Positions 23,349 through 32,894 of a stretch of 64,000 nucleotides of DNA are shown here, in pieces. The notes under the pieces were generated by a model. It saw only the letters and a program-made list of their open reading frames with translations. It did not search any database and was not told the DNA's origin. The DNA comes from Acinetobacter piscicola (GTDB taxonomy: Bacteria; Pseudomonadota; Gammaproteobacteria; Pseudomonadales; Moraxellaceae): NCBI RefSeq assembly GCF_015218165.1, contig NZ_CP048659.1, forward strand, positions 1,860,001-1,924,000. The letters are read 5' to 3'. The position numbers were made by a program, and so were the translations under genes. How positions within the stretch are numbered: position 1 is the stretch's first letter; each line of letters opens with the position of its first letter.

Positions 23349-24683
23349 ATGGGGGAGTTTGTGGAACTGGTAGAGATAATTATGGTTGTGGGGATTTTAA
23401 TAATAGCAATATTACAAATCTTACTTTTATTAAAAAGCAATTCATCATCAAGTGATAAGGATGAAATTCTTAATCCTATCCAGCAAGCTTTTGAAAAAAT
23501 TGAACGTTTTACAGGGCATGAGTTTGGTCGTAATAGAGAAGAATCAAACCAACAATCTCGTCAAACACGTGAAGAGCTTGGAGGTGCTGTAAAAGCAGAA
23601 CTTCAATCGTATGCACAAACTATGCATCAAAGCTTAAAGTTGATTTCTGAAGAGCAGACTAAACACTTGAACTCGTTTGTCGAACAAATCAGTACTTTAA
23701 ATCAATCACATAATCTACAAGCTGAACAATTAAGAAATAAGATTGAAGAGAGATTGATTGGTTTGCAAAAGGATAACTCTGAGCAATTGGAGAAAATGCG
23801 TCAAACTGTAGATGAGAAATTACAGGGCACATTAGAAAAACGCTTATCTGAATCATTTCAATTAATCAGTGAACGCCTTGAATCTGTACATAAAGGTTTG
23901 GGAGAGATGCAAGTTTTAGCGAATGGTGTTGGTGATCTCAAAAAAGTATTAACCAATGTGAAAACTCGTGGTACATGGGGTGAGGTTCAACTCGGTGCAA
24001 TGCTTGAGCAGGTTTTAACGATTGATCAGTACGCTGCTAATGTTTCAACGAAAAACAATTCTGAGCGTGTTGAATACGCGGTAAAGATTCCGAGTAAAAA
24101 TAAGGATCAAGAAATTGTTTGGCTTCCAATTGATGCAAAATTTCCTATGGAATCTTATGCACGTTTGGTGGAATCACAGGAGAATACAGATCTTTCTGGT
24201 GTAGAGTCTGCTCTTAAAGAATTGGAATTGCGTATTAAGCAGTGTGCCAGTGATATTTCTAAAAAGTATATCAATCCACCTGCTACAACAGATTTTGCGA
24301 TATTGTATTTACCAACTGAAGGTTTATTTGCTGAAGTTACTAAGCGAGCAAATTTAGTTGATGTGGTGCAGCGTAATTATCGGGTGGTTTTTGCAGGTCC
24401 AACCACACTATGGTCAATTTTAAATAGCTTACAGATGGGATTTAGAACATTAGCTATTGAAAAAAGATCTAGTGAAGTATGGAACACACTTGGTGCTGTT
24501 AAAACTGAGTGGACTAAATATGGTGACGCTCTTGATAAAGTGAAGAAGAAACTCGAAGAAGCCTCAAATAGTATCGATGCTGCACAGACGCGAACTAGAG
24601 CTGTAGGGCGTAAATTAAAAGAAGTACAGGAATTGCCGAGTTCACAGGCTGATCAAATGTTGGAGTTGGAAAGTGAAGAATAA
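23349..24683 (+). CDS. rmuC: RmuC-family protein inside the tail module
   Basis: The protein has 444 residues. A membrane segment (VVGILIIAILQILLLL, about 12-27) precedes a long coiled coil (about 60-190). A conserved RmuC domain follows, with KKVLTNVKTRGTWGEVQLGA, WLPIDAKFPMESYARL and FAILYLPTEGLFAEV (about 195-380). Bacterial RmuC is a restriction-nuclease-like protein that limits DNA inversions and is an inner-membrane-tethered coiled coil. Finding it in a phage tail operon is odd. ATG 23349 has no clear ribosome-binding site; GTG 23361 (GGGGGAG upstream) or ATG 23382 may be the true start. It overlaps the next gene by 11 bases. A TATAAT at 23297 hints at a separate promoter. Confidence 0.88.
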   Translation: MGEFVELVEIIMVVGILIIAILQILLLLKSNSSSSDKDEILNPIQQAFEKIERFTGHEFGRNREESNQQSRQTREELGGAVKAELQSYAQTMHQSLKLISEEQTKHLNSFVEQISTLNQSHNLQAEQLRNKIEERLIGLQKDNSEQLEKMRQTVDEKLQGTLEKRLSESFQLISERLESVHKGLGEMQVLANGVGDLKKVLTNVKTRGTWGEVQLGAMLEQVLTIDQYAANVSTKNNSERVEYAVKIPSKNKDQEIVWLPIDAKFPMESYARLVESQENTDLSGVESALKELELRIKQCASDISKKYINPPATTDFAILYLPTEGLFAEVTKRANLVDVVQRNYRVVFAGPTTLWSILNSLQMGFRTLAIEKRSSEVWNTLGAVKTEWTKYGDALDKVKKKLEEASNSIDAAQTRTRAVGRKLKEVQELPSSQADQMLELESEE

Positions 24684-25467
24684 TTATGATGTGAAAGTAG
24701 TAAGTAATTGTGATCAGTTAAAAACAAGTATTACGATTTATAAAGATAAAAAAATAATTTTCTCTAGAGTGCTTAATGCATTATCTAATGATGGAATTTT
24801 ATCTCTGACTGGTAAATATTTTTTTATTCAATTGTTTAGAAGTGATCATGAGGATAGTAATAAAAGTTTTCTTTTTGATTTAGTTGCCGGTAATGTACTA
24901 TTTGGTCGAATCTTAGAGTGTGGAATAAGGGGGAAATTTTATTTTGATAATTGCGATAGGCTATTTATTTCTACTGAATATGGGGAGTTCGAGATAAATC
25001 AAAATGGAGAAATTCCTAATATTGAGAGTTATTATCGAAATTGTTTGAATGCAGGTGGTGAATGTTCAATTTATCTTTTAAAAAGATACCTTGAAAGGCA
25101 AAATTTCTCTCAAGATGCTTGTAAGCGTGTAATAAGCTCGATAGATAAAACTATTCCATTATTATTTGATACTTTTCATGGTGCTTATAGTGGAGCTGAG
25201 GTCTTTAAAATTAGAGCCGAGTTAATGGAGAGAAATGAACATTATGAAGAAGCTTTACAGAGTTATTTTAATGCTAAATTCTTGAATAATAAAATTACAG
25301 TGAAAAGAAAAATAAGTAATTTATGTAAAAAATTAAATATTGATATGGATCAATTAAAAGCATCTGAAATTGTTCAAAAATTATTAAAAAATAATATAGA
25401 GATAAGGGAATTGGAGATGGAGAATTCTAGAATAGCACGTGAGTCTTATTTTAATAAACTTAGGTAA
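24673..25467 (+). CDS. Unknown partner protein coupled to RmuC
   Basis: The 264-residue protein starts within the last codons of rmuC (11-base overlap), so the two are translated together. The first 130 residues look beta-rich with repeated strand-turn motifs (LFDLVAGNVLFGRILECG, FISTEYGEFEINQNGEIP), like a small propeller or WG-type repeat. The C-terminal half is helical with a TPR-like pair (FKIRAELMERNEHYEEALQS). Its codon use is more AT-rich than the surrounding structural genes, suggesting separate acquisition. No family recognised. An inverted repeat (25458-25488) covers the stop codon. Confidence 0.65.
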   Translation: MKNNYDVKVVSNCDQLKTSITIYKDKKIIFSRVLNALSNDGILSLTGKYFFIQLFRSDHEDSNKSFLFDLVAGNVLFGRILECGIRGKFYFDNCDRLFISTEYGEFEINQNGEIPNIESYYRNCLNAGGECSIYLLKRYLERQNFSQDACKRVISSIDKTIPLLFDTFHGAYSGAEVFKIRAELMERNEHYEEALQSYFNAKFLNNKITVKRKISNLCKKLNIDMDQLKASEIVQKLLKNNIEIRELEMENSRIARESYFNKLR

Positions 25468-25488
25468 TCCAAAGGCTTTTACCTAAGT
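25458..25488. repeat. 10-bp inverted repeat over the stop codon of the RmuC partner
   Basis: ACTTAGGTAA (25458-25467) is exactly complementary to TTACCTAAGT (25479-25488), with an 11-base loop. No T-run follows, so it is not a standard terminator. It may stabilise the mRNA end or mark the edge of the inserted cassette. Confidence 0.55.
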
Positions 25489-25546
25489 GCATGCTATATT
25501 TACACTTTAAAATAGCTTTAAATGTTTATTCAAAAAGGGTGGGGGA

Positions 25547-25774
25547 ATGGCTAAAAAAGTAGCTCAACAAATGATGATGTGCAATTCTTGCGGTAGAAAA
25601 ACATTGCATCAAAAAAATACAAAAGAAATAAGTTGGTTAATGCATTTGGTATTAACTATTTTTACAGGTGGTTTGTGGTTGATTGTCTGGGTGTTAATTT
25701 TAATGTGGCATGCAATTGCAAAGCCCGCCTCAGCTGCTGTAAATCGCTGGGTGTGTTCTCAGTGTGGAAATTAA
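25547..25774 (+). CDS. Small zinc-ribbon membrane protein
   Basis: The 75-residue protein has CNSCG near the N-terminus and CSQCG at the C-terminus, flanking one long hydrophobic segment (LMHLVLTIFTGGLWLIVW). Two CxxC knuckles could come together on the cytoplasmic face as a LITAF-like zinc ribbon. GGGTGGGGGA is a very strong ribosome-binding site. It closes the three-gene cassette between tail chaperone and tape measure and is followed by two terminators. Confidence 0.7.
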   Translation: MAKKVAQQMMMCNSCGRKTLHQKNTKEISWLMHLVLTIFTGGLWLIVWVLILMWHAIAKPASAAVNRWVCSQCGN

Positions 25775-25776
25775 TG

Positions 25777-25799
25777 AAAGCACCCTAGGGTGCTTTTTT
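25777..25799 (+). terminator. First of two tandem terminators before the tape measure gene
   Basis: The 20-base perfect palindrome AAAGCACCCTAGGGTGCTTT (25777-25796) is followed by T. Confidence 0.85.
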
Positions 25800-25823
25800 A
25801 ACACCTAAATTTAACCTTTTTCT

Positions 25824-25856
25824 AAACCCTGAACTTTTAGTTCGGGGTTTTTTATT
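25824..25856 (+). terminator. Second tandem terminator before the tape measure gene
   Basis: AAACCCTGAAC (25824-25834) pairs along 11 bp with GTTCGGGGTTT (25840-25850, one G-U), then a run of T. Together with the one at 25777 it insulates the cassette from the tail genes except under antitermination. Confidence 0.85.
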
Positions 25857-25882
25857 GCCTATAGAAAAGTTGAGGATACAAA

Positions 25883-28840
25883 ATGGCTGCAGGATCAATG
25901 GATTTCAACTTAACCTTAAATGCAGTCACTAAGGGGCTACAGGAAGGCATGAATAATGCCAAATTTGCTGTAAATGCTCTGGTTGCTGCTATGGCTGCGG
26001 TGGGTGTTGGTCTAAGTGTACAAGGTTTAGCGCAAGCAGCCGATTCATACACCAATCTTTCAACGCGCATCAATATCGCAACAAAAGAAAGCGGCAATTT
26101 TGAGCAAGCGATTTCAGGTGTACATCAAATTGCGCTCAGCACAAACTCAAATCTAACTACGACTGCTGACTTATTTACACGCTTAAACACTGTCACAAAA
26201 GACATGGGGATGTCTCAACAACAAGCATTAGACCTGACTAAAACAGTCACACAAGCGATTCAGATCGGCGGTGGCTCTGCCGAAGCAGCTGATGCAGCCG
26301 TAACTCAGTTTATCCAAGCGATGCAAGGCGGTGTGCTGCGCGGTGAAGAATTTAACTCAATCATGGAAGGTGGTTACGGTTTAGCTGAAGCACTAGCAAA
26401 AGGCTTGGGTGTAACTACAGGCGAACTGCGCAAGATGGCAGAAGCAGGGGAGCTTTCATCTGAACGTGTAGTTACAGCGATTAGTAGTCAAGCTGAGTCA
26501 GTCCAAAAAACTTATGATCAATTCCCAACAACCATTGGTAATGCCTTGCAACGTATCTCAACAAGTTGGGAAATTTTGATTGGGCAGATGGATCAAGCGA
26601 GTGGAACATCATCGCAAGTAGCGCAATGGCTAACGATGCTCGCAGACAATATTCAAAACCTAAAAATATTTATTGATGATATTGGGGAGGGTTTTGTTTG
26701 GATCGGGGATAAATTACAAAGCATCGATTCCTCCACAATAAACACACTTAAATCAACGCTTAGTGATGCTTACGAAACTGTAAAATCTCTAATCTCAAAT
26801 GTGGCCACTCTAGGTGAAACCATTTGGAGTGCATTTACAACTGCTCTAGATGCAGTCTCCCCACTTTTTGCAGCCTTACTAAGTGGCAAAGATGAGGTTA
26901 ATGGGTTAGAGGTTGCTTTAAACATGTTGCGAATGGCATTTGCGACAATCTCAGACGTAGCTACAGGTTTTAATATTGGCTTAAAGTTGCTTTTATCAGG
27001 CATTCAATTTCTTTCGGGTGGTTTGTATGCACTTAGTTCGCAAGTCTTAGGTTTCTTGGGTTTCGATACTTTAGCGCAACAAGCCTTAAATGCATCAGAC
27101 CGAATGTTTGCTCAAGCCGAAAAGAACGGTAGCGAAGCGGTCAAACTCGCAGAAAACCATAAATGGGCTGTAGTAAAAACCTATGAGGATATTGGAAAAA
27201 CTGAGGAGCAGAAAAATCAAGAATCAATTGCTAATAATCAAAAAAAATTAGATGAATTAAAGGCACAAGAATCAAAACATGCTGCTGACTATAAGGCTAT
27301 TAGTGATCAGAGGCTTGCTTTAGAACAGCAATTATTTGAAGCACGAAAGACTGGAAATCAAGCATCTATAGATTTAGCAATGAAAGGGTTGGCTGACCTA
27401 GATGCCAAAGAAAAAGCCTATCAGGGTGAAAGTAAAAAGATTCAGGATGCGAAAATCAAAGCAGCTCAAGACTGGGTAAATGCACAGTTAACGGCTGCTG
27501 ATGGTACGCAAAAAGCTGCTGATGCTGCAACACAAAAAACCTTGCAAACCGCAATGGCAGCACAGGGCTTGAAGGTTGAATTTGATAGTGCAGGGAAAGG
27601 CATTGTGTCAGCAATGACAACTGGAACTGATGCTATTAACACTCAAACTGATACCTTGACGAAAGCAAGGAAAGGAGCAGAAGCGTTAGGGCTTGATCTT
27701 GACGTTGCTTTAAATAGGGTTTCAGAAAAGTTTGCAGCAAATAGAGTTCATTTAGATAACTACGCAACTGGTATAGAGCAACTAGGCGGTAAAGGAGTTC
27801 AAGCAACAGAAGCTTTGTATCAGGGCTGGGAAAAATGGGCTTCAGCAGCCAAGAATCAATCTGAAATCGATGCTGCAAAAGCCAAGTTAGTTGAGTTTGA
27901 AAAACAAGGCGTATTTTCAGCAAAACAAGTTCAAATGGGAATGGAGTATCTTGACCAAGTAAATGGAAAGATACCTGAAAATATCTCTGAAATCGAAAAA
28001 GCCTACAAATTGCTTGGTGTGACTTCGAGTGCTGAAGCAAGCAAAATGGCATCCGCACAAATGAATGCTTTTAATGTAATGCAGCAGTCAGGCACTGCAT
28101 CAACAGAACAAGTAAGAGAAGCACTCATTAACATGGCGGATAAAATTTATGCTTCAGGTGATGCTGCAAAAATCGCTTGGTATGAAGCAAAGCTTGCATC
28201 TGTTGGATTATCTTCTTCAGTAAACGAGGCGGGGAAAGTTACAGTGGATGCTGGAACTCAAATGGAACACTCCATGCACCGTGTCCGTGATGCAGCTCAT
28301 GGTGCGCAACAAGGTTTTCGTGACCTTGGTGCCACAGCACGTGAAGAGGCATTATCAACAACCGAAGCGTGGGCAAAAGCACTTGATGCAAAAAGCACAG
28401 CCAATAGAGGTGTTAAAGGTTCAAAAACCCGTATGGCGTATAATGCTCAAGAAATTGCAGCAGAACTCGAAGCAATGGGGTATGACTCAAAGAAAGCGAA
28501 GCAAATTGCCCAAGGCATTTACAATAGTTCTAAAAATCCAATGGATGGATACAAGAGTGCATCTACAACATGGCTTGCTAAAAATGGGTATGATCCAATT
28601 GGTGCATTTGCAGGCGGTGGTGGTGGGATTTCTAACACTTATTTTGTCAAAGAAGCCCTGGAGAAGTACCAAAACTATGTACCAAACTCCAATGTTGCAA
28701 ATTTGAGCGAGCCAAGTAAAACAGTGAAATATGAAATTGCAGCAGGCAACAAGTCAGCTGCTGTTTACGGAAATCCATCAACAGGAAAAGATCTTGAGTC
28801 AATGCTCTCAGAACTCGAAGCAATTAAAAAGAGTAGTTAA
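25883..28840 (+). CDS. Tail tape measure protein
   Basis: This 985-residue protein has the N-terminal tape-measure domain (QAADSYTNLSTRINIATKES, TADLFTRLNTVTKDMGMSQQ, MQGGVLRGEEFNSIMEGGYG). Hydrophobic stretches follow around residues 315-400, then long Lys/Ala/Gln-rich helical repeats, as expected for the protein that sets tail length and later enters the host membrane. At roughly 0.15 nm per residue it predicts a tail near 150 nm. It is the largest gene in the prophage. Confidence 0.92.
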   Translation: MAAGSMDFNLTLNAVTKGLQEGMNNAKFAVNALVAAMAAVGVGLSVQGLAQAADSYTNLSTRINIATKESGNFEQAISGVHQIALSTNSNLTTTADLFTRLNTVTKDMGMSQQQALDLTKTVTQAIQIGGGSAEAADAAVTQFIQAMQGGVLRGEEFNSIMEGGYGLAEALAKGLGVTTGELRKMAEAGELSSERVVTAISSQAESVQKTYDQFPTTIGNALQRISTSWEILIGQMDQASGTSSQVAQWLTMLADNIQNLKIFIDDIGEGFVWIGDKLQSIDSSTINTLKSTLSDAYETVKSLISNVATLGETIWSAFTTALDAVSPLFAALLSGKDEVNGLEVALNMLRMAFATISDVATGFNIGLKLLLSGIQFLSGGLYALSSQVLGFLGFDTLAQQALNASDRMFAQAEKNGSEAVKLAENHKWAVVKTYEDIGKTEEQKNQESIANNQKKLDELKAQESKHAADYKAISDQRLALEQQLFEARKTGNQASIDLAMKGLADLDAKEKAYQGESKKIQDAKIKAAQDWVNAQLTAADGTQKAADAATQKTLQTAMAAQGLKVEFDSAGKGIVSAMTTGTDAINTQTDTLTKARKGAEALGLDLDVALNRVSEKFAANRVHLDNYATGIEQLGGKGVQATEALYQGWEKWASAAKNQSEIDAAKAKLVEFEKQGVFSAKQVQMGMEYLDQVNGKIPENISEIEKAYKLLGVTSSAEASKMASAQMNAFNVMQQSGTASTEQVREALINMADKIYASGDAAKIAWYEAKLASVGLSSSVNEAGKVTVDAGTQMEHSMHRVRDAAHGAQQGFRDLGATAREEALSTTEAWAKALDAKSTANRGVKGSKTRMAYNAQEIAAELEAMGYDSKKAKQIAQGIYNSSKNPMDGYKSASTTWLAKNGYDPIGAFAGGGGGISNTYFVKEALEKYQNYVPNSNVANLSEPSKTVKYEIAAGNKSAAVYGNPSTGKDLESMLSELEAIKKSS

Positions 28841-29251
28841 ATGAAACTAATACGTGTAGCAACCAGTGAAGCCGTTCAAATTGAGAACGGTTTTTTTTGG
28901 TCTGATGAATTTGATTACAAGCCGATTGAGCAGAAACAGCAGTTTGCAATTGATGGCTCTTTGATTATTCAAGAAGGCAAAAAGAAGGCAGGGCGACCTA
29001 TTACTTTAGTGCCAGCCAATGAAGGCATGGGGTGGATCAAGCGTCGCGAGTTGTCAAAACTACAAGATTGGTCAGCACTGCAAGACGAACAATTCACACT
29101 TGAGTTTGATTACCCACACGACAATCGTCGCTTTAATGTGATGTTTAATCACCAAGAAGGTGCAATTTCAAACCCTAAAACAGTCAAGGATATTCCAACT
29201 GTTTCTGAAGATGACTATTACTCAGCAACACTGAAATTCTTGGAGTTATAA
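28841..29251 (+). CDS. Tail protein after the tape measure gene, distal-tail-like
   Basis: The 136-residue beta-rich protein (FWSDEFDYKPIEQKQQFAID, GRPITLVPANEGMGWIKRRE) starts on the base after the tape measure stop. Its size and position match lambda gpM/Dit-like tail tip proteins, but no diagnostic motif is visible. Confidence 0.65.
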   Translation: MKLIRVATSEAVQIENGFFWSDEFDYKPIEQKQQFAIDGSLIIQEGKKKAGRPITLVPANEGMGWIKRRELSKLQDWSALQDEQFTLEFDYPHDNRRFNVMFNHQEGAISNPKTVKDIPTVSEDDYYSATLKFLEL

Positions 29252-29252
29252 C

Positions 29253-31220
29253 ATGCCAATTGAAACCAATAACCTTGTCATTTATAAGTCTGAACGGTTG
29301 AGTGATACCACTGATGGTGGCGGCAAGTACTCAGGTCAACAGCTTATTGATGGCCAAAGTAATAATTTATTTAACGACATCTCAGAACTCGACCGCACCA
29401 TGGGTGATGTGTCGATGCGGAAGATATTTCCTGCTGTGACGACAAATGACACCGATGTTTTAATGGGTGCTACGGTATTTATTTCTGAACTACCTGAAGA
29501 TCCAAACGTTTCGGCAACACTGTTCAGTACTAAAGATTGGACAGACGAGCGTCAAAGTGCGCAAAACCGTGTTGAAAGCTATCTGGCAAAAGGTGGTCAA
29601 GCAGTCGGCTTGCCTCTCGATACACACTGGAAAGGTATGAAGATTCTGCAAACTGTGATGTTTCCAAGTGAAACGGAACTCAGTGCGGGGAATTCTTTCG
29701 TGATTATTTCAAATGAAGGTGGTGCTTTAGAGTTTGAGCAATACGTGCGTATCACAAAAGTTGAAACGCGCATTGGCAAAATGATCATTGATAATAAGGA
29801 GGTCGAATATAAAGTTGCTACCTATACTTTGAATGATCCTCTACTTATGGATTTTGTCGGAGTGTCTGTTCGTCAGTGGTACAACGGTGAAAAATCTACT
29901 TCGATTTTACGTGAAACGCTTGTCGCAGACACAGGAAATTATTATTCAAGCACAGGTGTTGCAGATGATGTGAATGTAGGTACATATACAGTCAATGCAA
30001 AAAGTATGTTTACTCAACTTATTCCTGCTGCTCAGTCTGAAACTCCGATTATTGATGTGAATGCCAACTCTGAAAATATGACATTAATTGCAGGGAATAA
30101 TGGGACCATCTCAGCGAGTTATCCAACCACGATTGGCGAAAATCAAAATCTGTATTTAGCATCAAGCGTGATGCCAGGTACTGTTGCTTTTATCTTATTT
30201 AATCAGTCAATCACAGACCAGGGCGGTATTTTAAAAAATAGTAATGGCGTTCAGGTGGGTGCGATTGATTATCAACGTGGCTTGATTCGATGGACACAAT
30301 CCGCAGGTACAGGCAATACAACTTTAAATATCACATTTAAGCCTGCTTCCGCACCTGTACAGCCATATCACTCTTATGCTTTACCCGTGACGCAGAACAA
30401 TCAAAGTACCAATTGGACGGGAGTCATCACTCCGATTCCTGCACCTGGATCTCTCACCATTTCATACATGGCACAAGGTAAGTTCTATGTGTTGAAAGAC
30501 GACGGTTCAGGGATGTTAAAAGGTGCGAGTTCGTCTTTTGGCTCAGGTACCATTAGCTATGAAACAGGCTCTTGGCTACTCACTACAGGCGCTTTACCCG
30601 ATGTGGATACACCAATTTTGCTACTTTGGGGCACACCCATCACCACCTTTATTCGATCAAATCTCGCAGTGCAACCTGCAGCATTTGAATTTGATTTGGC
30701 ACAACAGGGTATTGCTGCAAATAGTGTGACGGTCACTTGGATGCTTGAGGGGCAAAGCAAAACAGCAACATCAAATGCACAGGGAAAATTCACTGGTGAT
30801 GCCACAGGCACAATAAACTACGCCAAAGGTACAGGGCGACTGGTCCCGAATAAGCTACCGCAAAAAGGTACGGTATTTACGGTGAATTACAACTACGGCA
30901 CTGCGCTTGAACAAAGCAAAGTCAGTAGTCCTGATGCGGATGGAAAATTAGTGCTTAACATTGGTAGTGGTGCAGCAATTCAGCCAAATAGTGTGGAAAT
31001 TGTGGTGCCTGTGCGCGGTTCTACACTCGCAGAAGTCACCTTGGTCGATCAGCCAATCAATGCCACTACAGGCAACATGGTCGATCTATTTGGTAATGTG
31101 CAAGGCACTATTACTTATGCTTCGGGGTTGGTGAGTGTTACCCCATTTTTAGACAAAACGACAGAGAAAATGCACTTTAAGGGTGTGCGATATATGTCGT
31201 CTGGAGTGAGGACTGCCTAA
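29253..31220 (+). CDS. Large tail tip protein with repeated beta modules
   Basis: The 655-residue protein has an N-terminal 200-residue domain. At least four modules sharing a core of the form G-x2-G-T/A-I-x-Y-x-x-G then follow, for example KFTGDATGTINYAKGTG and VQGTITYASGLV. Such modules look like small beta-sandwich repeats extending from the tail tip. The same module recurs in the next gene, to which it is joined by a 1-base overlap (TAATG). It is likely structural; a role in host attachment is inference. Confidence 0.7.
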   Translation: MPIETNNLVIYKSERLSDTTDGGGKYSGQQLIDGQSNNLFNDISELDRTMGDVSMRKIFPAVTTNDTDVLMGATVFISELPEDPNVSATLFSTKDWTDERQSAQNRVESYLAKGGQAVGLPLDTHWKGMKILQTVMFPSETELSAGNSFVIISNEGGALEFEQYVRITKVETRIGKMIIDNKEVEYKVATYTLNDPLLMDFVGVSVRQWYNGEKSTSILRETLVADTGNYYSSTGVADDVNVGTYTVNAKSMFTQLIPAAQSETPIIDVNANSENMTLIAGNNGTISASYPTTIGENQNLYLASSVMPGTVAFILFNQSITDQGGILKNSNGVQVGAIDYQRGLIRWTQSAGTGNTTLNITFKPASAPVQPYHSYALPVTQNNQSTNWTGVITPIPAPGSLTISYMAQGKFYVLKDDGSGMLKGASSSFGSGTISYETGSWLLTTGALPDVDTPILLLWGTPITTFIRSNLAVQPAAFEFDLAQQGIAANSVTVTWMLEGQSKTATSNAQGKFTGDATGTINYAKGTGRLVPNKLPQKGTVFTVNYNYGTALEQSKVSSPDADGKLVLNIGSGAAIQPNSVEIVVPVRGSTLAEVTLVDQPINATTGNMVDLFGNVQGTITYASGLVSVTPFLDKTTEKMHFKGVRYMSSGVRTA

Positions 31221-32839
31221 TGTCTTTTTTTCTACCGCAAACAACTGAAATTGAAAAAGTTAATTCGCGCCACATTGCATATAGTGGTAGCCCTGATATT
31301 AAGATTAAATATCGTGATAGCTCAGGAACCAATGCTGATGTGAAGCAAATCACTGCTGAGAAACTACAGTTTGATTTAACGAATGGTTTTGATGAGCAAA
31401 TTATTACAGGATCAGTGCGCTTCAAACTAGGTAATAATACGTTTATTGATCGTGTTGGCACGTTGTATCGTGATGTAGATCCATCGAACAACAGCGGAAC
31501 ATTGTCGGGTACAGTTCAGTACGGTACAGGCAAAGTCGAGCTAAGTAGCTGGACACCAAACATTGATAATAATCTTGTCTTACAGAGTCTAGCGACAACA
31601 ACAGATATCCCACCGATTAACCAAGTGAGTTTTAGAACACCGGCTATTCCGATTCGCCCAAGCTCTTTAACTGTGGTCGTGGGCACTTTGGAATTTGGTC
31701 AACTCACTTTACGAGCTGATGACAATGGTGTGATTGAAACTGCTGAGGCGCATGGTGGGATTAATTACGATACAGGTTTTGTCGATCTATATTTCTATAA
31801 AAAGACGGAAATCACAGCTGAAAATCGCGCAGAAATTGAAGCAAAAAATTGGTATAGCGTAGAGCTTGAATACGCTGAAAATGGTAAACAATATATCAAT
31901 TATCCAGTGTGGGTTGCACCTGAATCTGTGCGTTACAATGCTGTGGCGTACAGTTATATTCCGCTTGATTCTGAGATCCTTGGACTGAGTGCAACACGCT
32001 TACCGCTTGATGGGCGTGTTCCGATTTTCCGCGCAGGCGGTATTGGTATTATTAGTGCGACAAAAATGTATCAAATGGCCGATCATGTTGCGGGTAAAAC
32101 CTATGCATTGGATGACCAGCGGATTGCGTATTGCGAGTTACAAGATAGTGCTGGCACCAAAGTGCCTTATGACATGTATGTTGTAGATTATGATTACGGT
32201 AAGTTCACACTAAGCGGTGACTTTGCTTTAAATGCTTTGGTTCCACCGTTGTCTGCAAAATATCGTTATCAAGATATGGGTTTGATTAAAGATGTGCAGA
32301 TCAATGGGCAAGTGACATTTACTAAGCCTGTAACACACAACTACAGTGCTGCCGACTCGATTGTTGGATCTGCGTTAGTCATTGGTGATATGCAAGCACG
32401 TTATACACGCAAGTTTGTACAACAGACATGGAATAATGACTGGAAAGATGAAGCATCAGGTGGTGCAATTTCAGCACAGTATAATGATGCTTTATATCCG
32501 ATTGCTGTCACAAATAACGGTGCAGCACAGGAGCGTTGGGCACTGGTGTTCACCGACAATACGAATTTTAGAATTATTGGTGAAACATCGGGACAAATTG
32601 GCACAGGCACTGTGAATACAGATTGTGAACCCATCAACCCGGTGACAGGCGCACCATATTTCAGCGTTAAAAAGGAAGGCTGGGGTGCAGGTTGGGCAAG
32701 TGGTAATGTTTTACGCTTCAATACGATTGCTGCAACGTTTCCGATCTGGTGTATTCGTACTGTGAAGCAATCAGAACCCACTCAAATTTCAGATCAATTT
32801 CAGATCATGTTACGTGGTGATATTGATCGCGTTGTTTAA
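31220..32839 (+). CDS. Second tail tip protein sharing the beta module
   Basis: The 539-residue protein carries further copies of the module seen upstream (NNSGTLSGTVQYGTGKVELS, AHGGINYDTGFVDLYFYKK). It ends with a domain rich in aromatic and Asn residues. The overlap with the preceding gene and the following terminator define a two-gene tail tip unit. I do not recognise a named family. Confidence 0.68.
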   Translation: MSFFLPQTTEIEKVNSRHIAYSGSPDIKIKYRDSSGTNADVKQITAEKLQFDLTNGFDEQIITGSVRFKLGNNTFIDRVGTLYRDVDPSNNSGTLSGTVQYGTGKVELSSWTPNIDNNLVLQSLATTTDIPPINQVSFRTPAIPIRPSSLTVVVGTLEFGQLTLRADDNGVIETAEAHGGINYDTGFVDLYFYKKTEITAENRAEIEAKNWYSVELEYAENGKQYINYPVWVAPESVRYNAVAYSYIPLDSEILGLSATRLPLDGRVPIFRAGGIGIISATKMYQMADHVAGKTYALDDQRIAYCELQDSAGTKVPYDMYVVDYDYGKFTLSGDFALNALVPPLSAKYRYQDMGLIKDVQINGQVTFTKPVTHNYSAADSIVGSALVIGDMQARYTRKFVQQTWNNDWKDEASGGAISAQYNDALYPIAVTNNGAAQERWALVFTDNTNFRIIGETSGQIGTGTVNTDCEPINPVTGAPYFSVKKEGWGAGWASGNVLRFNTIAATFPIWCIRTVKQSEPTQISDQFQIMLRGDIDRVV

Positions 32840-32857
32840 AGATTAAGTTAATTTTAT

Positions 32858-32880
32858 GACCGCTTAGTGCGGTCTTTTTT
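32858..32880 (+). terminator. Terminator within the tail tip region
   Basis: GACCGC (32858-32863) pairs with GCGGTC (32869-32874) around TTAGT, followed by six T. Confidence 0.85.
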
Positions 32881-32894
32881 ATGAGTAAAAGAAT

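Noticed and set aside
22729..25883. Programmed -1 frameshift for a G/GT-type tail chaperone
   Set aside because: No convincing slippery heptamer with an overlapping downstream frame was seen at the end of the chaperone gene; the next gene is rmuC.
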